Of a DNA stretch of 64,000 nucleotides, positions 36,417 to 44,858 are shown piece by piece. Under the pieces are notes generated by a model, which did not search any database, was not told the DNA's origin, and was given only the letters and a program-made list of their open reading frames with translations. The stretch spans positions 1 through 64,000 of the forward strand of contig NZ_FPBK01000003.1 in NCBI RefSeq assembly GCF_900116665.1, in the 5' to 3' direction. The position numbers and the translations under genes were made by a program. Every line of letters starts with the position of its first letter. Position 1 is the stretch's first letter. The DNA comes from Pustulibacterium marinum (GTDB lineage: Bacteria > Bacteroidota > Bacteroidia > Flavobacteriales > Flavobacteriaceae).

Positions 36417-37361
36417 ATGAAGAACAAATATTTAAAATTAGAAACTCCTTGTCAAGAAAAGTGGGAACAGATGACACCCAATGAAAAAGGGAGTTATTGT
36501 GATTTGTGTTCAAAAAATGTTATCGATTTTACACAATTAAATGAAGTTGAGATTTCGGAGATCATGAAAAAGTCGGGAAATAAAATCTGTGCAAGAATAA
36601 CACATTCTCAATTGAATTCGCCATTATTAAATTTAGAGACTCATTTTGATGTAAAGTTTCCAAAATCTAAAGTAGCAGCCGGGGTAATCCTTGCCACTTC
36701 GTTAACCATAGCACCAACCGTACATGCTGAACATGCCATGGTAAAAACAGAATTTGTTCAAAATTCAGACTCTCAATTGGATACAAAAGAAGCACCATCT
36801 ACTACAAAACCAAATGATCCCAAAATAGACGATACCATTGTATTTCATGGGCAAATAACTTCTGAGGATTTAAATAAACCTGTTGAACATGCAAAAATAA
36901 CCTTTGTGACTTCACAAAAAATATTCAAGGTGTATACGTCAAAAGACGGAACATTTTCCTTAGAAATACCTGCAAGCCTAATTGATAATGATAACGTAAT
37001 AAGAGTGTCATATTATGAAATCAAGGAGGAAAGAAAAAACAAAGATTTTTTTGGATATAAAACAAGAGATTACATATTGACAAAAAAAGAATTACAAACT
37101 AACTATTCAATAAAAGCCGAACCTGAAGTATTAATACTTGGAGGAATTAGATCCTACTCTGAGACAGCAAAACCAATTGTTCTAAGTAATGGAGTGGAAA
37201 TTAAATATAAGGAATTTGCTAAGGCATTAGCAGGGGAAAAAAGTAGCTGTAGTATTGAAAATAAAGAGTTTTTGTTTTTTGATTCAAAATTTGCAGTAGC
37301 CATTTATGGAAAAAGAGCAAAAGATGGCCTTTATATATTAACCAATAAAACAGAAAAGTAA
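36417..37361 (+). CDS. Protein with N-terminal CxxC-type motif, helix, and carboxypeptidase-regulatory-like domain
   Basis: 314 residues. The N-terminus has CQEKWEQMTPNEKGSYCDLC (residues 12-31) then KNVIDFTQLNEVEI, and a later Cys (KICARI), a Cys-rich module common in Bacteroidota, probably metal-binding. One transmembrane helix follows (about 85-105). The rest is a carboxypeptidase-D-regulatory/TonB-like beta domain (FHGQITSEDLNKPVEHAKI ... TSKDGTFSLEIP), probably periplasmic. The same Cys signature appears in the protein at 46916-47398. Role unknown. A small lipoprotein gene starts 5 bp downstream. Confidence 0.75.
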   Translation: MKNKYLKLETPCQEKWEQMTPNEKGSYCDLCSKNVIDFTQLNEVEISEIMKKSGNKICARITHSQLNSPLLNLETHFDVKFPKSKVAAGVILATSLTIAPTVHAEHAMVKTEFVQNSDSQLDTKEAPSTTKPNDPKIDDTIVFHGQITSEDLNKPVEHAKITFVTSQKIFKVYTSKDGTFSLEIPASLIDNDNVIRVSYYEIKEERKNKDFFGYKTRDYILTKKELQTNYSIKAEPEVLILGGIRSYSETAKPIVLSNGVEIKYKEFAKALAGEKSSCSIENKEFLFFDSKFAVAIYGKRAKDGLYILTNKTEK

Positions 37362-37366
37362 AAACA

Positions 37367-37498
37367 TTGAGAAAAACACTTTTAATACCATTCTTTACTT
37401 GTCTGCTTTTATGTGCTTGCAAGAAAAAAACAATCATTGACAAAGAACAATCATTGAAAAAGAACAAGAGGCCTAAAATTTATATCTTAGAATATTAA
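37367..37498 (+). CDS. Very small lipoprotein (43 residues, TTG start)
   Basis: TTG at 37367 opens a 43-codon frame with a clean lipoprotein signal: MRKTLLIPFFTCLLLCAC with the acylated Cys at 18, then a basic tail (KKK...KKNKRPK) ending in IYILEY. It starts 5 bp after the previous stop and ends 7 bp before the next gene, so it fits an operon. It has no ATG. A 43-residue signal-plus-tail could also arise by chance, so this is moderate confidence. Confidence 0.55.
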   Translation: MRKTLLIPFFTCLLLCACKKKTIIDKEQSLKKNKRPKIYILEY

Positions 37499-37505
37499 AA
37501 TTGAT

Positions 37506-38009
37506 ATGCAACTAGGAAGAAAAATAGGATTTCTATTATGGCTGCTCATAGCTTTTATGACTGTGTTGCCTTGGTGTAGTTCGTTAGAATTTAATCAAGT
37601 TAGTATACAAATTCTCTTCTACTCTATAACCTCTTCAGGATTACCTCTTGTATTGTTTTTGACCACAAAGAATACTATAAGAAAACGCAAGCTACTCCTC
37701 TGGACATTCTTATTAATTGTTGGTACGGCTATTAGTTTAATAATAGTTGATCTTATTACGTTTGGTACATTACATTCAGAATACGCCACACAAGTTGTCA
37801 AGTATGTTCATAAAGAAGACGAACAAAAGCGCATTGAATTTCAAATGGAAGATATTGGCGCTTTCGGTTATAATCGAAGAACGGTTGAAGTAGTACCTTG
37901 CTGCTTTTTATTCAGTTGGGTAAAGGTTATAAATGAAAATGACATTGATCAATCTGAATGGCTCTATATTAATGAATATAAAAACGAACTTAAGTTAAAA
38001 GGTGGCTGA
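37506..38009 (+). CDS. Hypothetical membrane protein
   Basis: 167 residues with three helices (about 6-24, 32-52 and 64-86) followed by a soluble domain of about 75 residues (from HSEYATQVVKYVHKED). No family recognised. It is the third gene of a probable operon with 36417-37361 and the 43-residue lipoprotein. Confidence 0.72.
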   Translation: MQLGRKIGFLLWLLIAFMTVLPWCSSLEFNQVSIQILFYSITSSGLPLVLFLTTKNTIRKRKLLLWTFLLIVGTAISLIIVDLITFGTLHSEYATQVVKYVHKEDEQKRIEFQMEDIGAFGYNRRTVEVVPCCFLFSWVKVINENDIDQSEWLYINEYKNELKLKGG

Positions 38010-38174
38010 GTGGAAAGCAACACACAAAAGGGATGGCGCTCATCTACCCTATTTGCTATTATGATAGCACTCCCTAACCCAACAAACACTTTTACGCACC
38101 AAAACACCAGCTTGCCTCACTACGTATTCCATAGTATAAAAGAAAGCCTTAGCTTTATAGAAAAATTAGAAAGT

Positions 38175-38855
38175 ATGAAAAATTTATGTTACCTACTGTT
38201 GTTGATCAGCAGCGTTACCTTTGCACAAGAGATAGACTTTAACAAGCGTCCGCATTTAGAAACAAAAGCTACTTACACCATGGAAGTAGCGCCCGATAAG
38301 ATTACGCTGGGCATTACCTTGTCTGAAACCGACAGCAAAGGCAAAGTATCGTTAGAAACCTTGGAAAACAAACTGCAAAACGTATTGCGTAAGAATGATA
38401 TTGACATCAAAACACAATTGGTGCTCGACGATGTTTCCAGCGATTACCAAAAATACCTTTTAAAGAAAACCGATGTTGAAAAAGAGAAAACCTATCAGCT
38501 TATTTTACACGATGCGGTAACTACCGGAGCTGTTTTAAAAGATCTGGAAGCAGAAGGCATAGCCAACATCCGTTTGTTAAAAACCGAATACGAAAAAGAA
38601 GAAGAACTAAAAATCACCCTTCGTGGTAAAGCTGTAGCAAAAGCCAAAAAACAAGCCGAAGCCATGGTAGGCGCTTTAGACCAAAAACTAGGAAAGGCGA
38701 TTTATATTTCGGATACGTCCGTTAATATTGGCTATTATAGAACTAATTATGCTACCAATAGCGTACAATTAAATGAGAATACAAATGCCCCGGATGTAAA
38801 TTTTGAAAGCATTGAAGTGCAAGCATCGGTAACGGTGTATTTTGAATTGGAGTAG
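38175..38855 (+). CDS. SIMPL domain protein (DUF541)
   Basis: 226 residues from the ATG at 38175, chosen because it begins a signal peptide (MKNLCYLLLLISSVTFAQE). A frame extending upstream to 38010 has no such leader. SIMPL features: repeated beta-alpha modules (TYTMEVAPDKITLGITLSE, then TYQLILHDAVTTGAVLKDLE), and AVAKAKKQAEAMVGALDQKLG at the end. Periplasmic SIMPL proteins form ring assemblies; cellular role unclear. Ends before the terminator at 39032. Confidence 0.85.
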   Translation: MKNLCYLLLLISSVTFAQEIDFNKRPHLETKATYTMEVAPDKITLGITLSETDSKGKVSLETLENKLQNVLRKNDIDIKTQLVLDDVSSDYQKYLLKKTDVEKEKTYQLILHDAVTTGAVLKDLEAEGIANIRLLKTEYEKEEELKITLRGKAVAKAKKQAEAMVGALDQKLGKAIYISDTSVNIGYYRTNYATNSVQLNENTNAPDVNFESIEVQASVTVYFELE

Positions 38856-39031
38856 TGTTTAGGAAGAAGTTGCTAAAAGAGTATAAGTTTTCATTCATAA
38901 AAGATACTCGACTGTCCTCGAATTGACTATAAGTGTCACCTTGAGCATTACCGAGAGGAAAATATTTTTTAACGAAGATTCTTTACGTAGTAAACAAAGT
39001 ACTATTCTATACTATTTCACGCCATAAAACC

Positions 39032-39069
39032 AAAAAACCTCCCTGCTTTTGTAAAACAGGGAGGTTTTT
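39032..39069. terminator. Bidirectional rho-independent terminator
   Basis: AAAAAACCTCCCTG (39032-39045) and CAGGGAGGTTTTT (39057-39069) are complementary with an 11-nt loop. Poly-A on one side and poly-T on the other let it serve the SIMPL gene (+) and the minus-strand operon 39072-40100. Confidence 0.88.
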
Positions 39070-39071
39070 AG

Positions 39072-39284
39072 TTATGATTGTAACTCACTTTCTAATTTTA
39101 GTACGGAAGCGCCGTCGTCTTGTTTTATATAATACGCCGGATTGTCTTTACTACCGTTTTTGGTAATCTCACTACCGTTGATCTTTCGGGTGGTCTTTTT
39201 TTCAAAGACAGATTGTACCTTTCCGGAAGCCTTGCCATTGCCCCACTTCCAGTGTACTTTTTCATCTTCGTTAAACTTCGCCAT
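39072..39284 (-). CDS. HVA1 TUDOR-like domain protein (DUF2945)
   Basis: 70 residues: FNEDEKVHWKWGNGKASGKVQSVF, then KTTRKINGSEITKNGSKDNPAYYIKQDDG. This is the small TUDOR-like beta-barrel of the hypervirulence-associated/DUF2945 family. Fungal and bacterial members are stress-linked but undefined. It begins 3 bp after the SDR gene stop, so it is the second gene of that operon. Confidence 0.85.
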   Translation of the reverse strand: MAKFNEDEKVHWKWGNGKASGKVQSVFEKKTTRKINGSEITKNGSKDNPAYYIKQDDGASVLKLESELQS

Positions 39285-39287
39285 TTT

Positions 39288-40100
39288 TTATCCGAAAGCA
39301 GATTCTACAGCTCCACTATCTACGCGGTAGTTACTACCGTTAATGTAGCTGGCTTGTTCAGAACATAAGAAACTGATCACAGCTGCTACTTCTTCCGGTT
39401 TTCCTCTGCGTTTCGCTGTTAAGAAAGGTCTTTCATTGTCTAAGAAATATTCCACAGCTTCTTTCACAGATGTGTCTCTTTCTTCAGCTAAGTCTTCCAT
39501 CATGGCATCGGTCATGGGGGTTTCAATAAAGGCTGGTGACACGGTGTTCACGGCAATACCTTCTTCTCCATAACGCCTGCTTAAACATTTTGATAAATTG
39601 ATGATGGCTGCTTTACAAGCATTGTACGGACTTTCATCTACATACGGTTGGAATGCATTTTCCGAAGCAATCAAAATAATACGACCGGATTTCTGCGCTA
39701 ACATTTGAGGGATGAAGGCTCTACACACTCGTACGGCTCCCATCAAATCAATATCAATGGTGTTTTGCCAATCTTCGTCTGTTAAGTCCAGAAATTCTCC
39801 GGCCGCTCCTCTTGCTCCGGCACTATTCACCAGAATATCAATGCCGCCTAATTCTTTTTTTGTCCATTCTGCAAATTGCACAACTGCTACATTATCGCTC
39901 AAGTCACACTCCCGTGCATACACCTTGGCGTCACTATTGTACGCTAGTAATTTTTCCTTGGCTTCTTCTACGTCCTTTTGTTTCAAATCTGATAAGATGA
40001 TAGTGGCTCCTTCATCTATCAAAATTTTTGCTGTTTCATATCCTATTCCAGAATCTCCTCCGGTGATCAATACTTTTTTGTTGTGAACTCCTAAATTCAT
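39288..40100 (-). CDS. Short-chain dehydrogenase/reductase (SDR)
   Basis: 270 residues, classical SDR. Cofactor motif TGGDSGIG (13-20), NSAG (92-95), catalytic Ser 146, Tyr 159 and Lys 163 (YNACK). The Asp after the second strand (SDLKQ) suggests NAD(H) preference. C-terminal EQASYINGSNYRVDSGAVES matches SDR C-termini. Substrate unknown. Co-transcribed with the TUDOR-like gene. Confidence 0.92.
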   Translation of the reverse strand: MNLGVHNKKVLITGGDSGIGYETAKILIDEGATIILSDLKQKDVEEAKEKLLAYNSDAKVYARECDLSDNVAVVQFAEWTKKELGGIDILVNSAGARGAAGEFLDLTDEDWQNTIDIDLMGAVRVCRAFIPQMLAQKSGRIILIASENAFQPYVDESPYNACKAAIINLSKCLSRRYGEEGIAVNTVSPAFIETPMTDAMMEDLAEERDTSVKEAVEYFLDNERPFLTAKRRGKPEEVAAVISFLCSEQASYINGSNYRVDSGAVESAFG

Positions 40101-40325
40101 AATCTAATTTTTTATTTTCAATGTACTCAGGAAATACCCATCATAACAATGGATTAAGATTCTTTAACTCGCTGTGTTGAAGTAATGTTAAGCAATAGTC
40201 TTGAGAGTGAGTCTTTTTAAGATTTTATTGGCTTGCGTGTAGCTATGTATAATGATGGCATCCTTAATTTTAAAGTAACGTACAGGTTTTGTTGTTATCG
40301 TAGTTTTGAAATCTTAAATTTCAGT

Positions 40326-42107
40326 ATGAAAAAAATAATAGTTCTTTTGACTCTCTATAGTTGCTTTTTAAGCAATACCCGTGCGCAGGAAACGCAAATT
40401 GCCTTTTTGGCCGATGTGCATTTGCAAGACTTGTATGGCGATTTATCCGATTCAGATTATCAAGGAGTGTTGAACCCAGCAACGGGAAAGTATACGTATT
40501 TGCGTACCATGGCGTCCCAATTGCATTCTACCCGTATTTTTAACGAAAACTACTTTGCTTTTTTAGCCGCCCTAGATGCTATTGCAGCTCGCAACATCAA
40601 ACTCGTTGCCTTACCGGGAGATTATACCGATGATGGGCAGCCCCTGCATGTTCGTGGCTTGGCGCGCATTTTACATCAGTATGAAAAAGAATATGGCATG
40701 CAGTTTTTTATCACTACCGGAAATCACGATCCTGTAGGACCGTTTTTACAAGACTCCGGAAAGCGTGATTTTCTAGGTTCAGAAGGCAAGGCACAACCTA
40801 TTTTTAGCAAAGCAGGCATGTATACTGCTTCGGAAGACGAACATGCTGTGGTACTTTCAAAAGACCTTGCTAAAATGGGCTATGACGGCATTCTCAACGA
40901 ATTGAAGGACTTTGGATTTTTCCCAAAACGAAGCGATTTGTACTGGGCTACGCCTTTTAATACGTTTTCTTATGAATCCTACTCCTATAAAAAAGGAATG
41001 AAAGCCGCGCAACTGGCAAACCGCACTTATGAGGTGACCGAAGGTTTTACCGTACCCGACGTGAGTTATGTAGTAGAACCTGTGGAAGGACTTTGGCTCA
41101 TGGCGATTGATGGCGATGTGTATTTGCCTAAAGACGCTAGCGGCAACCCTACAGATCCTACCAACTATCATGGGGCAAGTTTGGGCTATAACAATGTATT
41201 GAGGAACAAACAACATTTGATCACCTGGGCCAAACAGATTGCAGACGAAGCCAAGCAACGCCACAAAACATTGATTGCGTTTAGTCATTTCCCGATGGTT
41301 GATTTTAACGACGATGCCACGCCTATTCTGAAAGAATTATTAGGCACCAACAAATGGCAATTGCAACGCGTACCGGACGAAGCTGTAGCCAAAGCTTTTG
41401 CCGAAGCAGGTATTCAAATTCATGTAGCGGGACATATGCACATTAACGATACCGGAGTGCGCACTACCGAAAGCGGCGAAACCTTGGTGAATATTCAAAC
41501 GCCTTCGTTGGCGGCCTATCGTCCGGGATTTAAAATTTTGACCATTAACAATTCCAATCAAGTACAAATAGAAACGGTGACCATAGATTCCGTTCCGCAC
41601 TTCAAAGAGTTGTTTCCGCTATACGAAACCGAATACCAACATTTGCAAGCTACGAACCATCCGCATATTTGGAACAAAGAAGTATTGCAAGCCCAAACCT
41701 ATCACGACTTTATGTTGTGGCATTTAAAAGAGTTGGTACGTTTGCGTTTTTTAAACGATTGGCCGGAACCTATCAAAAGCTTTTTACTAGAAAACTCACT
41801 ACAACAACTAGCAGTACAAGCTGATGTACAGTTAAGTGACAACGCTGCAAACCATACCGGTTATGACGTGTTACTCGATTTCTACAAACTCCGTAATGCC
41901 GATGTATTGGCGTTGGATGATATAGATCCGCAAGCATTACAGTATTACAAACAGCTCATACAAGCTTACAAAATCCTAGCACCACAAACCGAACTGCAAA
42001 CCCAATTACAACAGTTTTTTATAAGTCTGGATGCTTTTTTACAAGGCGCGCCCGCTAAGAATTTTACAGTGGACTTGGAAACAGGAAAAATATCAGGTAA
42101 TGAGTAA
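40326..42107 (+). CDS. Exported metallophosphoesterase (calcineurin-like)
   Basis: 593 residues from the ATG at 40326 (signal peptide to about residue 20, NTRAQ); an upstream in-frame ATG at 40233 has no leader. All metallophosphoesterase motifs are present: LADVHLQD (Asp30, His32), LPGDYTDDG (98-103), TTGNHDP (132-136), FSHFPM and AGHMHIND. It needs two metal ions. The C-terminal 170 residues are helical and unassigned. Extracytoplasmic phosphodiesterase or phosphatase; substrate unknown. Confidence 0.9.
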   Translation: MKKIIVLLTLYSCFLSNTRAQETQIAFLADVHLQDLYGDLSDSDYQGVLNPATGKYTYLRTMASQLHSTRIFNENYFAFLAALDAIAARNIKLVALPGDYTDDGQPLHVRGLARILHQYEKEYGMQFFITTGNHDPVGPFLQDSGKRDFLGSEGKAQPIFSKAGMYTASEDEHAVVLSKDLAKMGYDGILNELKDFGFFPKRSDLYWATPFNTFSYESYSYKKGMKAAQLANRTYEVTEGFTVPDVSYVVEPVEGLWLMAIDGDVYLPKDASGNPTDPTNYHGASLGYNNVLRNKQHLITWAKQIADEAKQRHKTLIAFSHFPMVDFNDDATPILKELLGTNKWQLQRVPDEAVAKAFAEAGIQIHVAGHMHINDTGVRTTESGETLVNIQTPSLAAYRPGFKILTINNSNQVQIETVTIDSVPHFKELFPLYETEYQHLQATNHPHIWNKEVLQAQTYHDFMLWHLKELVRLRFLNDWPEPIKSFLLENSLQQLAVQADVQLSDNAANHTGYDVLLDFYKLRNADVLALDDIDPQALQYYKQLIQAYKILAPQTELQTQLQQFFISLDAFLQGAPAKNFTVDLETGKISGNE

Positions 42108-42188
42108 ATTTTATTGACAAAGTCTACTATTCAAAACAAAAGAGAATTGTAACTTTATACCTCAATTATAAACATTCACCTTTTTACC

Positions 42189-44153
42189 ATGAAATTTTTC
42201 AATATCAAGAAACTGATGGGAATATATAGTATTTCCCTTCTGTTTTCGTTTGCAACAAACGCACAAGAATTCACTGTGAAAAGTCCGGACACAGCAACTT
42301 CGGTAACAATTTTTACAGAAAAAGGTAAGGCCTTCTATACGGTATCTTATCGCCAAACGCTCATGCTTGAAAAATCACCTCTTGGTTTTATAACCGATGT
42401 AAGTGATTTTAGTACCGATCTAACATTAGAAAAAACACAACAAGCCCATATTACTGATCAGTATACACTGGCTACCGTTAAAAAATCTACTATAGACTAT
42501 GAAGCCAATGAAATGACCCTAACCTTTTCAAATGCTGATCGCTATCAATTTGAAGTAATCTTTAGGGTTTCTAATAATAATCTAGGTTTTAGATACCAAT
42601 TGATGCCTCATGAAGAGCTTTCTAGATGTGTTATAGAAAAAGAAATCACCGGATTCAATTTACCCGAAAATACTACAACGTTTTTGTCACCTCAAGCAAC
42701 GCCTGGTATTGGCTGGAAAGCTACCAAGCCTAGCTATGAAGAAGAATATGTACCCGATGAAAAACTAGCAACACCTTCTAAATATGGGCTGGGTTATACA
42801 TTTCCTTCCCTATTCCACATCGGTGAAGAAAATTGGTTATTGGTTTCAGAAACTGGTGTAAACGGAGCATATTGCGCCTCTCATTTAAGCGATGCCACCC
42901 CAGAAGGTATCTATACCATTGCATTTCCGCATGAAAAAGAAAACAATGGTTTTGGCAGTTCTACAGCCGCTATAGCTCTTCCCGGCGTTACACCATGGAG
43001 AACCATTACCGTGGGAAACCAATTAAAACCCATAGTAGAAACAACCATTCCATTTGATCTTGTAAAGCCTTTGTACAAACCCACACAGACTTACACTTAT
43101 GGACGTGGTACCTGGAGTTGGATTATGTGGCAAGATAGTAGTATGAACTATGAAGACCAAATAACTTATATAGACCTTGCTGCCACTTTAGGGTATGAAT
43201 ATATACTCATGGATGCTTTGTGGGATACCCAGGTAGGATACGATAAAATGCCCGATCTTATTGCCTATGCACAAGCTAAAGGAGTAGATGTTTTCTTATG
43301 GTATAATTCTAACGGAATATGGAACAATGCCCCACAGGGACCAAAACATAAAATGGACAATCCCATAGCTAGAAAAAAAGAAATGAAATGGCTACAATCT
43401 TTGGGCGTTAAAGGGTTAAAAGTAGATTTCTTTGGCGGTGATAAGCAAGAAACTATGCGTTTGTATGAGTCTATACTGTCCGATGCCAATGAGCATGGTT
43501 TAATGATTATTTTTCATGGTTGCACCCTTCCAAGAGGTTGGGAACGAATGTATCCTAACTATGTAGGTAGTGAAGCCGTACTTGCTTCTGAAAATTTAAT
43601 ATTTTCAGAACACGCCAACAAAATGGAAGCCTACAATGCCTGTTTACACCCTTTCATTCGTAATACAGTAGGAAGCATGGAATTTGGTCCCGTATTGCTT
43701 AACAAGTATCACAACCGTACAAATGATGGAGGTACCACTAGAATAACCTCCGATATTTTTCAGCTAGCAACCGCTATTCTTTATCAAAATCCGGTACAAA
43801 TGTTTGGTATTGCACCCAACAACTTACAGGATGTACCCAACTTTGAAATAGATTTTATGAAGCAAGTACCTACCACCTGGGACGAAACCATTTTTATAGA
43901 TGGTTATCCTGGAAAGTACTGTGTTTTGGCGCGCAGACATAAAGATACTTGGTACATTGTTGGGGTCAATGCCACACAGACTCCTAAAAACCTAAAAATA
44001 GAGATTCCTATGCTTGCAGGAAAAAAGGTTACTCTTTATCAAGATGATCAATTGTTACATCCAACTCAGGAAACAATAAAAATTTCCAAAAAGGGAACCA
44101 CCAAGATAACCTTGCAACCAAATGGAGGAATGATAATAACAAATACTAAATAA
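42189..44153 (+). CDS. GH97 family glycoside hydrolase, probably retaining (alpha-galactosidase-like)
   Basis: 654 residues with a signal peptide ending in ATNAQ. GH97 layout: N-terminal beta-super-sandwich (30-290), (beta/alpha)8 barrel (300-560) and C-terminal beta domain. The residues VKGLKVDFFGGD (Asp 413) and VGSEAV (Glu 462) align with the nucleophile and acid/base of retaining GH97 members, which are alpha-galactosidases. Inverting alpha-glucosidases of the SusB type use Glu bases instead. Stand-alone; it is not next to a susC/susD pair. Ends before a very strong terminator. Confidence 0.88.
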   Translation: MKFFNIKKLMGIYSISLLFSFATNAQEFTVKSPDTATSVTIFTEKGKAFYTVSYRQTLMLEKSPLGFITDVSDFSTDLTLEKTQQAHITDQYTLATVKKSTIDYEANEMTLTFSNADRYQFEVIFRVSNNNLGFRYQLMPHEELSRCVIEKEITGFNLPENTTTFLSPQATPGIGWKATKPSYEEEYVPDEKLATPSKYGLGYTFPSLFHIGEENWLLVSETGVNGAYCASHLSDATPEGIYTIAFPHEKENNGFGSSTAAIALPGVTPWRTITVGNQLKPIVETTIPFDLVKPLYKPTQTYTYGRGTWSWIMWQDSSMNYEDQITYIDLAATLGYEYILMDALWDTQVGYDKMPDLIAYAQAKGVDVFLWYNSNGIWNNAPQGPKHKMDNPIARKKEMKWLQSLGVKGLKVDFFGGDKQETMRLYESILSDANEHGLMIIFHGCTLPRGWERMYPNYVGSEAVLASENLIFSEHANKMEAYNACLHPFIRNTVGSMEFGPVLLNKYHNRTNDGGTTRITSDIFQLATAILYQNPVQMFGIAPNNLQDVPNFEIDFMKQVPTTWDETIFIDGYPGKYCVLARRHKDTWYIVGVNATQTPKNLKIEIPMLAGKKVTLYQDDQLLHPTQETIKISKKGTTKITLQPNGGMIITNTK

Positions 44154-44226
44154 AACACTCATTTTCAATAAAAAAACGTATCTTCACAAAGCCATAGGCT
44201 TCAATTTTATTGATTAATAACAAAAG

Positions 44227-44254
44227 GACGTCCGTTTTAGCTAAAACGGACGTC
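44227..44254 (+). terminator. Perfect 28-bp palindrome with T run: GH97 terminator
   Basis: GACGTCCGTTTTAG (44227-44240) and CTAAAACGGACGTC (44241-44254) are exact reverse complements with no spacer, followed by TGTTTTTT. Confidence 0.85.
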
Positions 44255-44310
44255 TGTTTTTTATAAAACACAGGTGCGTTTTCTCAGAAACACACGTGCG
44301 TTTTTGTGCA

Positions 44311-44346
44311 ATCAAACGTTTCACCAAACTCGGTGGTACGTTTGAT
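44311..44346. repeat. Inverted repeat with 9-bp perfect arms
   Basis: ATCAAACGT (44311-44319) pairs with ACGTTTGAT (44338-44346), and CACC (44322-44325) with GGTG (44332-44335). It is not followed by a T run, so it is more likely a binding site or structural element than a terminator. Confidence 0.5.
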
Positions 44347-44477
44347 ACCTTCATTTGCTATAGCGCATATGGTGCTCATCTCCTATTCCTAGCTGAACTT
44401 TGGTCCATCACAACGCAAACCATAAGGTTGACTTCCTGAAATATCTTGCGTGATTGCGGTAGGTTTCGCTAGGTATG

Positions 44478-44521
44478 AGTCCACACTGAGTCCACACCTA
44501 GTCCACACTGACTCCACACTT
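44478..44521. repeat. 11-bp tandem repeat, four copies
   Basis: AGTCCACACTG (44478), AGTCCACACCT (44489), AGTCCACACTG (44500) and ACTCCACACTT (44511) follow with no spacer. The core GTCCAC/CTCCAC repeats once per 11 bp. Nearby TGTGGACTTG (about 44532) is the reverse complement of the core. Confidence 0.75.
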
Positions 44522-44858
44522 TTGCATGTTTTCTGTGGACTTGATATGGACTTGCCATGGAAAGAACCTAGTATCACCCCAACCCAATGAACCGTGAAAG
44601 CCACGTTATAGGGTTGGGTACTGGCTAGTGTATTTGGTTTGTATTGGTGTAATGGTATGTTGGGAAAGGTAATGTGTAAAATAATGTTGTGTATAAAAAT
44701 GATTTATAGGCGAAATTGTTATATATTGGTAGATACGTAAAAAAACACCGTTTTTGTAAATGGATATTCAAAAATAAAAATTCCTGATATCTGGAGAATC
44801 GTATTAGTATGGTGTCTATTTATGTTGATATAATGAGTTGTAAGCAATTTGAAAAACT

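Larger units (their letters stand above)
44154..44858. other. Gene-free region: terminator palindrome, hairpin and 11-bp tandem repeats
   Basis: No supported gene. It contains a 28-bp perfect palindrome (44227-44254) with a T run, a hairpin with 9-bp perfect arms (44311-44346), and four 11-bp tandem units (44478-44521). A TATATTGG-type -7 element at about 44733 could serve the downstream ATPase. Confidence 0.65.

Noticed and set aside
38003-38030. tRNA-like 5' sequence GGTGGCTGAGTGG
   Set aside because: No matching acceptor stem, anticodon arm or T-arm follows. A similar GGTGGCTGAGTG at 3811 is also isolated.
38010-38174. Upstream extension of the SIMPL protein
   Set aside because: The real signal peptide begins at 38175; the extension is not hydrophobic in the right place.
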